From: Lantana camara
Taxonomy: Eukaryota; Streptophyta; Magnoliopsida; Lamiales; Verbenaceae
Assembly (NCBI GenBank): GCA_037501455.1
Contig: CM074861.1
Coordinates: 97,379,001 to 97,443,000 of the forward strand
Length of the DNA stretch: 64,000 nucleotides
Direction: 5' to 3'
This document shows positions 10,751 to 22,740 of this stretch, in pieces. A program made the translations under genes and the position numbers. The first letter of the stretch is position 1. Every line of letters starts with the position of its first letter. The notes under the pieces are model-generated. The model saw only the letters and a list, made by a program, of their open reading frames with translations, was not told the DNA's origin and did no database searches.

Positions 10751-10759
10751 TCTTGATCT

Positions 10760-12848
10760 ATATTGTTTGCAGACTGCAGATTATTTCTCTTTATTTGGTT
10801 GTTCCTCTACGTTTAAACGATACACGCCTGATCACGAGTCGACCTGTATGACTCAATCTTTAGCAATTACAGAATCTTCAAGTGTTGAGAATCTGGTGGT
10901 GGAAAAAGTCTTTGGTTGTATTTTCACGGTCTTCACAAAATAATAAAAGAGAAAAAAAATAATTAAAGATTTTAAAAAATAAACTTAATGAGCAAAATAA
11001 TGAATAGAAATATATTTTTAAAATGTAGTTTTAAAACATCAAAAAAATTCAAATATTAAAAACTAAATTAATAATTTTAACATAATTACATGGATATGAG
11101 AAAAGGTAGGAAATTAGTAAGAAGATATCATATGAATGACATACACTCTAAATACATGCAAATAATTGATTATCAAACTAAAGAGTAGCTTACATATGAA
11201 TGACATATACTTTAAATACCTACAAATAATTGATTATCAAACCAACAAAATAATTGGAATAAAAAAACAAAACAAAAATAAAAAACACTCGATTAGAATA
11301 AGAAAACTTACCTTGAGAATGATCCTACATGAAAAAAGCAATATGAAAAGAAGTAGGAAATTAACGAAAAAATAAATTTTTTATTAGAATGAAAAGAAAA
11401 AATAAAACACTTGATTAGAATAACACTTATAATGAGAAAAGAATGATTCAAAAAGGAAATTTATATAACAAATATGAAAAGATGTAAATAATTAGTAAGA
11501 AAATAATTTTTCTACTAGAATTGAAAAGTAAATAATTAGCAAGAAAATAATTTTTCTACTAGAATTGTGAAAAAATATTTGATTAGAATAAGACTTACCT
11601 TGATAATTAATAATCGTGCATGAAAAAGAAAATTCGTATATTGATATGAAAAGAGGTAGGTAATTAGTAAGAAAATAAATTTTCTATTAGAATGGAAAAG
11701 GAAACACTTGATTATAATAAGAACGAAGAATGATCCGGCAAAAAACATCATATATATAGGAGAAAATAGTTAAGAATTGAGTGTATTCATGACGATTAAA
11801 ACATTAAATTGTTAGAGAAAATCTCATTAAATTTCATATTAATATACGTATTTTGAAATTAAATATTTCTGAATAACAGAATTTGAGAAATAATGAATTT
11901 GATTGAGTAGATTTTTAATTAAAAGATAACAAATTTAAAATTTAAAATTTATTAAGATATTTAAAATTTTTTAAGATTATCCACGTGTATGCTTATGTGG
12001 ATAGCCTATAGGGTTATGAATTATATATATATAGATTAAAATGGATAACGAATGATTATTATGTCGATTAACTTTTTTTAAAAAAATCCGCTCTTTTATA
12101 ATATACTACTATACTAGTATGTATCCCATACTATGCACGGAATATCGATAGTTAAATAATAATTAATTAGTCGATGCTTGATATGAGGAAGTCACTGTCT
12201 GTCATGCACCCATAAATTTAATCAATCCAACTTTAATATTTATTTTACGTAGGTTTTAATTATAAAGGTATATGATTGTCTAGATATCTTATGAGCGGAT
12301 TAATTTAATAATTTCAATATTTAAAGTGTGTGATTACTTATAAAGATGGTAAAAACAAATCTAATTTAATCAATTAAAATATTTATAATTGGATGTTTCT
12401 TTAATTATGTCGAATCAATTATTCAATTGACATAAATATAATATTATTAACTGATAGCTTAAAAATGTTAAAGATTGTGTGATTACTTATTAATCGGACA
12501 TTTCTTAAATTTATAAGATATAATAACTTAATTAATGTTATTTGATATATAAGTAAAGTGTTAAAACAACAAATATTTTGAAAAGTCAATTAACCAATGA
12601 AATAATTTTTTAAGAATAAAAAAATTCAAAACAAAGCGAAAAAAATATTGGATCAGAATTAGCTCAATTTCGTCAAATATACCACTCGTATATATATAGT
12701 ATAGATTTACTTAATCAATTAAAAAATATAGAATATAAATTTTCCTTTTAATTTACTGAATTGGGTGGGAAAGAAAAAACATTACATACGAAAAATGTAA
12801 TGTGAAAATGAAAAGAACAAAAACAAAACAAAAGAAAAAAGAGAATAA
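10760..12848. repeat. AT-rich spacer with short direct repeats
   Basis: No convincing gene is seen. A 50-bp block (CATATGAATGACATA...ATTATCAAAC) is repeated at 11129-11178 and 11193-11242. A 49-bp block with GAAAATAATTTTTCTACTAG is repeated within 11477-11568, and related AAGAGGTAGG-type lines recur to 11700. The remainder is low-complexity A/T sequence. Confidence 0.55.
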
Positions 12849-13135
12849 CGGGGAATTCCCGAAAACTCCCCAAATGATAAGCTCAATTCCTTTTAGCTCC
12901 CCATTTTCAAAAATGATGTATTAAAACTCAAGAATCGCGTATCTAAAACCTCAAATGATGTATTTGAAATACAAGGAAAAAATCATGTATCTAAATCCCA
13001 GAATCACGTATCCAAATCCCAGAATTGCGTATCTAAATCCTAGAATCTCGTATCTAAAACCCCAAATGATGTATTTGAAAATGGGGAGCTAAAAGGAAGT
13101 TTTCAAACCCATGGGGAGTTTTAAGGAATTGCCCC
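12849..13135. mobile_element. Mutator-type MITE, copy 1 (287 bp)
   Basis: Its termini CGGGGAATTCCCGAAAACTC and, inverted from the other end, GGGGCAATTCCTTAAAACTC form imperfect TIRs. Subterminal TTTTAGCTCCCCATTTTCAA is also inverted near the right end. Flanking nonamers AGAGAATAA and GAAGAATAA agree at 7/9 positions. It is nearly identical to 43898-44184, which has a perfect 9-bp duplication. The interior holds repeated GTATCTAAATCC units and no ORF. Confidence 0.85.
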
Positions 13136-14450
13136 GAAGAATAAAAGGGCAAAATTAGTATTTTAAATTTAAAATATGTCAAATATAATAGAAGGTTATT
13201 CAAACCATTTTATTTTTAACAAAGACATTGGCAGAAAAGGAGAATGAGTCGCATACAATCCAAATCTCTTGGTCAAAATTTCAAACAGCCCATATTTATA
13301 TGCTTATTTCCACTAATATAGGAGGATCATTCATTGCAATAAGATACAAAATATCTTATATTAATTTTTCGATATTTAATTTGTTTTCCAAGCAATAGCA
13401 ATTATTTCCTTCCAATATTATTAGGATTCCAAATTCCAATCTGTCATCATAATGCCACTCTCATACCTATAAATAATAACATCATAATCACACCATCTTC
13501 ACAACATCACAACCCCAAGAGATAGCAGCATCACTGGTGGCGGAGACAAAATTGTTCTCTCTCCCTTTTTTTTTATTTTTTACCTTTCTTATTTCATTTT
13601 TTTTTTATCAAAAAGAAAGCTATGCCTCTATTTTGGATGAGGATGAGTGATTTTGGTAAGAGAATTTTCGAGGATTAGTGATTCATTGTGGTGATTAGGT
13701 TAGAATGCATTTTCGCATCTTTGGGTTTACTTAATATCATTTAATATGCCATTTGTCTATTTAGAGTTTGAATATTTGAAGCTGAACTGTTTTCTTTCTT
13801 TATTAAATAGAGTTTTCTTTCTTTATTAAATAGAGATCACTGCTTCTCTTTTCTCTTCCCCTCTTGATTCAATCTTAATTTCATTATATTTCATATAATA
13901 AGGAAGTATCAGTCATGCAATAATGTTTTTGGGATTAATCTCTATTGAATTTATTAGCTAAGATTAAATTATATCTATATCTATATATATAATAATCAAT
14001 ATTATATATGTTAGACTTCAATGAATTACCAATAATATTATATTAGATATTTTAGATTACATTTAGTTTCAATAATTTGTAATTTCTGACCGGTTTGACA
14101 CGATCCGATGATTAAATAATCTAATCACAAATAACCTAATATCACGTACGCAAGATTAAGTGATATTAAATAAAAAAAAAAAAAGATCTAATCCAGCATA
14201 TCTAATTAACACTTTCTAATAATAATAATAATAACCATGATTTTTGCCACCTTTTTTCTCTTCCCAATCCTCCATGAGGTCACTTTGAATCATGCAAGAA
14301 ATGTATATATGTATATATATAGCCTATTAATTATAACATTTTTCCAGTAAAAAGAATATTAACAATAGCCTATTTTCATTTCTTCAATCCTGTAATTCTC
14401 CTTTGTAAGTTTCCTTCTTGGTCATAGTCCGTAGTAACAACACATCTTTC
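13136..14450. other. Spacer with a promoter-like start, no supported gene
   Basis: A plus-strand TATA-like CTATAAATA (13467-13475) precedes a C/A-rich leader and a tiny ORF (13622-13678, 18 codons, MPLFWMRMSDFGKRIFED) with a GTAAGA donor-like site inside it. It could be a non-coding transcript or a lost first exon. A TATTAAATAG sequence is duplicated near 13805 and 13825. The rest is AT-rich and featureless until the BOR 3' flank near 14370. Confidence 0.3.
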
Positions 14451-15083
14451 TTACACCCTACCAGAATTTTTAGGAATAACCTGGAGAAAACAAAGTCCGT
14501 TCAATGTTAAGTTCATACGACAGTTCGAGAGATCAAATTTGTTGTTTAAGGTTGTGTTTACGAACCTGAAGCTGCCTGTCGCTGAAGCTAACAGACCTAT
14601 GCTTCAGTTCACCTCTGTGCGTCGTCATTTCATCCAATATTTCAGCTAGAGGTACGTCTGGAGTATCTTCATCATCTTCATCAGTGTCAATACTCAATAG
14701 GTTCTCTGTCCTGTTATTAGTGAAATAGGAACAACTAGATGTGATGAGCTAGTAATTTGTACAGTGTTGGAACCATTTGTAATTGAAGGGGGAAGAACGA
14801 TATACCCTTAGAGAGAGACTTCTACTCTGGACCCCACGACCGATGACTTCCTCGTACTCAGCTGCATCAAGTTCCTGAAGATACTGAGGTGGAAACAACC
14901 TTGGAAGAATATGCTTTCGCATGCTCATAAGAAGGAAGAACGGTACGGGAAACAGTATTCCAGCAATGGGAATCCATGTAATCCCAAACCAGAGGAGAAG
15001 ATAGGCCACTTGGAATATTGTAAACATGAAGATGTATTCGAACGGTACCGACTCCACAAATGAAGCATGGAAATCTAGAATAA
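14451..15083 (-). pseudogene. Borate efflux transporter (BOR type), 3'-terminal fragment
   Basis: Three minus-strand exons are visible: 15083-14806, 14703-14566 and 14480-14451. The first reads HASFVESVPFEYI, FGITWIPIAGILFPVPFF and PQYLQELDAAEYEEV, the last transmembrane region and signature of plant BOR anion exchangers. The second reads DEDDEDTPDVPLAEILDE and HRGELKHRSVSFSD, the usual C-terminal tail. The third is VIPKNSGRV and a stop. BORs export boron across the plasma membrane and have about 10-14 spans, but only the last ones are present here. No coding sequence is found upstream for more than 1.2 kb, so it is a fragment. The exon 1/2 junction needs the less obvious acceptor GACAGAG|AACC to keep frame. 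A short copy of the last exon occurs at 8744-8872. Confidence 0.8.
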
Positions 15084-15940
15084 CTGCCAAAGGAAGAAAC
15101 AATCATTAGTGAGTTGAGCATAATTACAGCTAGACCCCTTAGAGCTATAGCCTAAATACAGCCAGCACCCCTGAGGTTTGAACTAGTTACAACTTCCGAG
15201 CTTACCATCCCTGAAGGCAGAGGCAAGATGGCAAGTGGCAACACACATTAGCACCGACAACACCGTGAAACCTTCATACTTGATTGATTACTACCATAAA
15301 TTTCTCCTAGGTACATAGAACTAGCAGAGAGAACAATAATGGTGTTGTCTTGAGCTTCTTGAGCTGTGCTTTCAAATGTGGCTCAGAAATGGCCTTTTTA
15401 TGCAAGCCAACCCTTCAAAATCTCCTTGGATTTTATATTGTATATGTATGATCCCTTGTTTCGTCAATTTTTTGTATTCAATCTCTTGTTTCATTTATAT
15501 ATATATATATATGTACTAAGTGTATCAATAGATGATTGAGATTAAAAAAGAAAAATAATTAAGTTATGAATACAATGGGGTGTTCGGAGGTGGGTTGAGA
15601 AATTTTCATTTAGGCTCAAGCACATATACATATATATATATATATATATATATGATTGATCATGTAACATGGAACGCCCAAATAAATTTTAAAATTACAA
15701 ATAACCCCTTCTCTGTTAGAATTTTTGATAATTTCGTCCAAAATTTTAATTTAAATGAGTTTTTAAAACACAAATATCCTAAAAAATGAGTTTTACATTT
15801 AGATCTCAAATGAATACATTAGTTTTTAAATAATTTTTTTAATGGATAGGGAATCATTTGTAATTCTGAAATTCATTTGAGTTCCCAATATTAATAAATG
15901 TAAATGTGGGGGTCTTTTGTTAATTAAAAACTCATTTGGT

Positions 15941-15972
<32 letters not shown>

Positions 15973-16325
15973 CACGTATATAAATCTATATATGTCTCTA
16001 GAACATGTTAAATTAACAAAGATAAATTGATTAATTTAAGTTTAATTATTATAATTATCTTGAATTCATAGATTTTTAGGTATAAATATGTCATTAAAAA
16101 ATTTGAAAACGTTTTAAGTTACATGCCCAAATTATCGACAAAAAACTTGTAATAATCATATACCCAAAGGCCAAAAGTATGCGAATTCAGCCCTAAACAA
16201 GTATGCCATTTGCGAATTAGCCCCAAATTTTATCTATTTCACTATTCACAACCATTACATTTTGGAGTTATCTTTACAAAAGCAGAGTGGATGAGCTGAC
16301 ACAGGGCAAGCTAAGGAAAGCTCCA
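15084..16325. repeat. Spacer with TA microsatellites
   Basis: No gene is seen. Simple (TA)n tracts lie at about 15500-15513, 15625-15652 and 15945-15972. Between 15120 and 15210, phrases such as TAATTACAGCTAGACCCC resemble the dispersed MITE-like family in PPD5 introns. 16200-16325 is presumably the PPD5 promoter and 5' leader. I see no clear TATA box there. Confidence 0.45.
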
Positions 16326-19300
16326 ATGGCAACAACTCTTCCTTCAATCAAATCCCACCACTCTCTTGCTCTAAAATTCCCCGTCTTTAGGTACCATTTT
16401 CCTCTCTCTACATAGAAAAATCTTTGGTTGTTCGTGGTGTTCTAATCTTTTTTGGTTTACAGGAATAATGCTCCAACCCGGACGAAATGTGGAGTACGTG
16501 GGAGAATGAGGAAAATAATTTCGAATTCGAGTGATTCATCGAAACCCTTTCCGCAAAATGGGATTTTGAAGAGGGATTTGATGTTCGTGGGACTGTCTTC
16601 TTCACTCTCCATAATCTTTCCAACTTTAGGTAACTATTGAGGAATCCCATTATTAGCCTGAATTGGACTTTACGGAGCTATCTATATTGCTACCTGTTAA
16701 TGTTTGAAGTTTAGCGGTCATATACTTTCTGAGGTGGTAAATTATTGAGAGTTGCACTTTCAGTTTATATATTCTTGAACTTGTTCTTTCAATATGAGCT
16801 GTATTGCTTCTAAGTAGGTTTGTTGAATCTGGATTAGAGATGGATATATTAGTTATAACTTCTAATTTAAGTTTCTGATTGAAAAGCAAACTTAGTTTAG
16901 TTGTGTGCTTCCGTAATGCTGTTTTGCATCATTTGACCAAAGCATGATGCATTTGAATGATAGTATGGTGAGCTGCATGAGCATATTATGCAACTGCTGT
17001 GGCATTCCAGTTTTCGATACTGATTAATCTTTGTTATTTGGGGTAATTACGGAGCTGAGGTTTTGGCCTAATTGCTCAAACTTCCCATAGGGTTTGATAA
17101 ATTACAAGAACTTCCCCGGCACGCCTAAGAGTTGGCCGGATGCATGCTATTATAGTCATGAATATAAAATCAAATGTTGGGGCATTCATAGAAATGTAGA
17201 GATGTGACCAAAATTATAAATCCAAATGTAATATACAATGGTTTTTGTAATTCCTCAACCTCAGGGTACGTCTGCCTAATTATCCCTTTTTATTTATGAG
17301 AGAAACTTAAAAAGTCATGAGATTTTTGTTCAACTACTTGAAGAACTTGCTTAATGAATGATGCGGATACTAATTATTCGTGGATTTTGAATTGCTGATG
17401 CTACAAGACTGTGCTGCTGAGGAAGAGCTGAAAATGGACTTAATGGTAGATGAGATAAATGCTTATTCATTTTTGTATCCAACGGAATTGCCTTCCAAGA
17501 AGTTTGTCTTTAAATGGTAAATCTTTACTTTGTATAATTTAGATCTCCCAAAAGAAATGGTTAACAATTCTTGCTTTACTAGAATCAATCACAAAATGTT
17601 CTCCATTTCATTCTGTTGATTCTTTAAATTGTAGGAACCTCACTCTTTTCATCTATTTGAAGGGTGGAATCTAGAAAGCCGGAGCGGTATTCTTCAGCTG
17701 CACCATTGTCTCGTAAGTCGGTAAAATTAATTTCTCTAAAATGATGGGCAATGCCGCAATATTGTAATCATTATTTTTCTTAGGTTGCTTGGTTATAATA
17801 TTGCTTACAATATGGAAGTTGTATCTGAATATATATGTTAGCTGTCATGCAGCTGATGCTCGGCTGCGAATTGTATCTGAGAGGGTTGATTTTATTGATA
17901 ACCTCGTTATTTCAGTGACGGTAATTTGACTTCACCGTTTATTTCTTCATAATTTGACAATTGTGTAATCAAATTTCCTTTCAAAGTCTTTTCTTGTACT
18001 CTGCCTTTCAGATAGGTCCCCCCAATCCATTGTTCTTGAAATCTAAAGACAAAAGTACGTGGAGTGCGAAAGATGTTGCTGATTCTGTTTTAGCTGACAA
18101 GTCTGCTCTGGTACTTTTCTATTACCTGCAAAAACATACATAAGAATGCCACAATTATGCTTACCTCCACATAGTTTGTATAATTACAAAAACATCCCCT
18201 CTCAGTTTCAAGATTACCCCTTAATGTCATCAAAATTTACCCGAAATCCGAGAAGTGTATGTAGAAAGAAATTTGAAAGGTTTACCCTAATGTGAAAATT
18301 AGGTACAAGGGATTTGTAATCCCAAAACTAAGAGGGGAACTTTCTGTAATTAGGTATAGTTGCAGGGGAGGAAAACGTAATTATCGTAGGTGATAAGAAT
18401 TTCATGTCATCTTATCTGTATAACTTGCACACTTTTATTATGACCAAAAACAATGCTTTGATTTTCACAGCGGGTAACTTCTAGTCAGCGACGAGATGAA
18501 AGCTCAATCCTTGATGCACATTCTTCTACAGTAAGTTCTACTGCAGTAGTTAACTCATTATTTTGCAATTAAAACTGCTCTATGTGATAATCCTTGCACT
18601 GAGTTTAATTATAATTCCTCTGAAGGTTGATGACCAGCCGTACTGGTATTATGAATATTTGGTTCGCAAGTCGCCAACAAACCTTGTAAGTTTCCTTGTG
18701 TATTATCATATAAGCTAGATAAATATCAACTGAGATATTTTCTATCAAATCATCATATACGTTCATGCTGAATGGTGCAGGCTCGAGAATCAAACCTTTA
18801 CCGACATTTTGTTGCTTCGACAGCTGAACGCGATGGTAGGAATTCATATTACTGTAAGTTTTGTCATGAAATTTAAATTTAAAGAGAATAATGCTTACTA
18901 GAGAAATATTCATCACAGGCTATTTGTACACTCTCAATGCTTCGACCCTAAGCCAGCGGTGGGAGAAAGTAAGTGTGATTTCTTCCATGAAGTTTGTTGA
19001 AACATGAATATTCTGTATGTGTATAAGGATAACTGACTTGCATACCCTGAGTTTTGTCATAATTACACGAACTTCCCCTATGGTTTGAGAAATTACACAA
19101 ACTTCCCCTGGCATACCATGAGGACGAGGTTCAGTGCATCCTTTTATAGTGATGTTAATGTGTTAATTCAAATATTGAGGTCAACTTCAAATGAGATTCT
19201 CATAAAAAGGTAGATATGTCATCATGAAAATTTATCTATCCACGAGCAACGTAAATTCCTTGATAGAGGAAAATTTGTAATTTCTCGAACCTCTGCGAAA

Positions 19301-19544
19301 GTTTTTGTGATTACTCCATAACTCGGGAGTGTCAGCGTAGTCATCCCTATATATAATGCCTTATTTTTTGACTTATTACTGTTCTTCATTCAATCAACAA
19401 GAAACATTAGAACTTGCTTCAATGGTTGTTCGTGATATCACGCAGATGGGACCATCTTTGGAGAAGACTGTGGCGTCTTTCCGCCTTCTCCCTGCCACAG
19501 AAAGTTATGTTCCTCCATACAAGGACCCTTGGAGATTTTGGTGA
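16326..19544 (+). CDS. PPD5: PsbP domain-containing protein, thylakoid lumen (PPD5-like)
   Basis: Eleven exons join in one frame of 294 codons including stop: 16326-16390, 16463-16629, 17408-17516, 17663-17712, 17853-17920, 18012-18110, 18471-18530, 18626-18685, 18781-18835, 18919-18968 and 19446-19544. All introns are GT-AG. The start MATTLPSIKSHHS is a chloroplast transit peptide. A hydrophobic stretch (LMFVGLSSSLSIIFPTLG, residues about 60-78) suits lumenal targeting. The mature part has the PsbP fold signature: YSFLYPTELPSKKFVFKW, RKPERYSSAAPLSPDARL, PYWYYEYLVRKSP, HFVASTAERDGYLYTLNA, and the end VPPYKDPWRFW. The length matches Arabidopsis PPD5 (about 297 aa), and the mature part has a single cysteine, unlike disulfide-bearing PPD6. 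PPD proteins assist thylakoid complexes. The PPD5 rather than another PPD assignment is from memory. Introns 2, 6 and 10 carry MITE-like repeats. Confidence 0.92.
17040..17286. repeat. Dispersed MITE-like repeat, copy 2 (PPD5 intron 2)
   Basis: The ends GGGGTAATTACGGAGCTGAGG and CCTCAGGGTACGTCTGCCTAATTATCCC-type sequence are imperfect inverted repeats. The interior TGCTCAAACTTCCC and AATTACAAGAACTTCCCC match the other copies. It is the source-locus equivalent of 8285-8596. Confidence 0.6.
18150..18395. repeat. Dispersed MITE-like repeat, copy 3 (PPD5 intron 6)
   Basis: A more diverged member with ATAATTACAAAAACATCCCC on the left and GGGGAACTTTCTGTAATTAGG on the right, in inverted relation. 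It lies wholly within the intron between 18110 and 18471. Confidence 0.5.
19026..19348. repeat. Dispersed MITE-like repeat, copy 4 (PPD5 intron 10)
   Basis: The left end AGGATAACTGACTTGCATAC and the inverted right end (TAGGGATGACTACGCTGACA when reversed) pair imperfectly. It contains ATTACACGAACTTCCCC and ATTACACAAACTTCCCC in tandem. It lies between exons 10 and 11. Confidence 0.6.
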
Positions 19545-20111
19545 CTGGCTTTCTTTATTTTTTGCTCGCAGATGTTTTATACAATGACTCTATGAGGTAA
19601 TCAAGATTGTTTTTCCTATCATAGGGAGAGTCATGTTGTAATTTGTACCACCATTTTGTTGTAAACTCGTAGTAAAAGAAAATACATCAATTTTTGCATG
19701 AATGTCCATCTAAAAATTACGGAATATAGATGAATGTAGTTTCCATTTGTTTTATTTGGCAAATTACATTTACACCCTGAAATTTGATGTACATTCACTG
19801 ATACACATAATTTTCTATAGATTGAGAAATTAATCATACATCCCCCAAATATTTGGCCGTTTTACAAGTACTTGCTTCGTTGGTCTCCATAAGTTGTTTC
19901 AAAGATCGGGACATTTATCGTCGACTAACAAGTTGCAATTGCAAATAAATCCAAGCAAATGTACTAAGCAAGATTTGTTTCTCCAATGTAACACGAAATA
20001 TAGAATCAAAATCAACTTGTCTATTGCTGAAATTCTACAAAACTTCAAGCAAAAAGATCAAAAAAAAAAAAACTGACATAATAGTTCATTAGATCAGATA
20101 CTGCTCCCAAC
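19545..20111. other. Spacer between convergent PPD5 and RPL11 3' ends
   Basis: About 570 bp hold the 3' UTRs of both genes, which point towards each other. A-rich tracts such as the run near 20059-20072 are present. I see no further gene. Confidence 0.6.
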
Positions 20112-21688
<1,577 letters not shown>

Positions 21689-21783
21689 GGCGATTACGGT
21701 GGTTTGCGGTGAAAGCGCGGCGGCAAAAGGTCTAGTGAGAAGATGAGTTGCAAACCATTATATCAAGTGGAGCAGATGTGAGC

Positions 21784-21791
21784 TAGGGTTT
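21784..21791 (-). promoter_or_regulatory. Telo box upstream of RPL11
   Basis: TAGGGTTT on the plus strand is AAACCCTA on the minus strand, about 95 bp before the RPL11 ATG. Telo boxes are typical of plant translation-machinery promoters, where they are bound by telomere-repeat-like factors. Confidence 0.65.
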
Positions 21792-21799
21792 TCACTAGT

Positions 21800-22319
21800 T
21801 CATAAAATGTCAAATATACCCCTGGAAGCTCCTTTTTTTTTTTTCTCCCTAAATTCAAAATAGGGTAAATTACCCTTGACCCCAAAAAATTGGAGTAATT
21901 ATAATTCATATACCACTTTTAGATATAATTATAGATCATCCTACTTAAAAATTTTAATTACATTAAACCCCTAAATCCGTTAAAAAAGACCCAAAATGTC
22001 TGTTATGCCCTACACTTTCCGTCAAATAATTTTATAATTTTTTCGCAAAAAAAAATTGAAAAAGGAAATTCCTATATTGCCCCTCTTATTAGAGACTCAA
22101 TTTTAGACCTTAATAAAGAATTTTGCGTTGTTTTGGTTGTCCTTTTCTCACGCCAACTTTACACCGAAAGGGAGTCTCCTTAGAAAACCCTAAAACCTCC
22201 ATGGAAAAATTTTCACGAGGACCTATCTTGCACTAATTTTTTTTCGATTCTCTCTATTAATCATTCTACGACTAGTCCGTTTACTAGAGTGGGTTTGCCA
22301 TTCACGTCGCATGCTTGCT
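21800..22319. other. Spacer upstream of RPL11
   Basis: It holds the RPL11 promoter side and then a repeat-like stretch (AGGGTAAATTACCCTTGACCCC, ATTACATTAAACCCCTAAATCC) resembling short dispersed elements with TAATTA phrases. No gene is supported. The short ATG near 22201 gives no convincing product. Confidence 0.35.
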
Positions 22320-22740
22320 GATAGGAAAGGGATACACCAAAATCGAGTGCACGCAGCGGAAATTAAAACTCCTCTCCAAATGCCTAATAAACAATCAACC
22401 AAGTATGCCTACGGATAGAAAAATAACCAACCAAACAAGATAATAGAGACACGATATTTAACGTGGAAAATCCCTTCGAAACGGAGAGTAAAAACCACGA
22501 GGCCTACGAGACCCAAAAACAAATTCACTATAATACGACGCAAAATTACAGCAGTTCAACACCAATAAATCTAACTCCAAACATGAATCAAACACCGATT
22601 CGATAAAAACGACCTAGAACACAAAAGGAGAGAAAAAGACAACAAAATAAGCCGAAAATGCATCACTGTTCACATGCCCAAAAACCCGACTTACAGTGCT
22701 CCAAATCCGATCTCCACTGTTCACTTTCAAGTTTGAAGAG
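22320..22740 (-). repeat. Likely LTR fragment of a copia-type element
   Basis: On the minus strand the region ends TTTCCGCTGC...CCTTTCCTATCA, like the 3' end of a copia LTR (compare TTTCCGCTGCTTTC before CAACA at 58665). It includes the phrases GATTTTCCACGTTAAATATC and GGTTTTTACTCTCC, which recur in plant LTRs. No primer site follows. It abuts the truncated gypsy gag at 22741. Its boundaries and family are uncertain. Confidence 0.4.
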
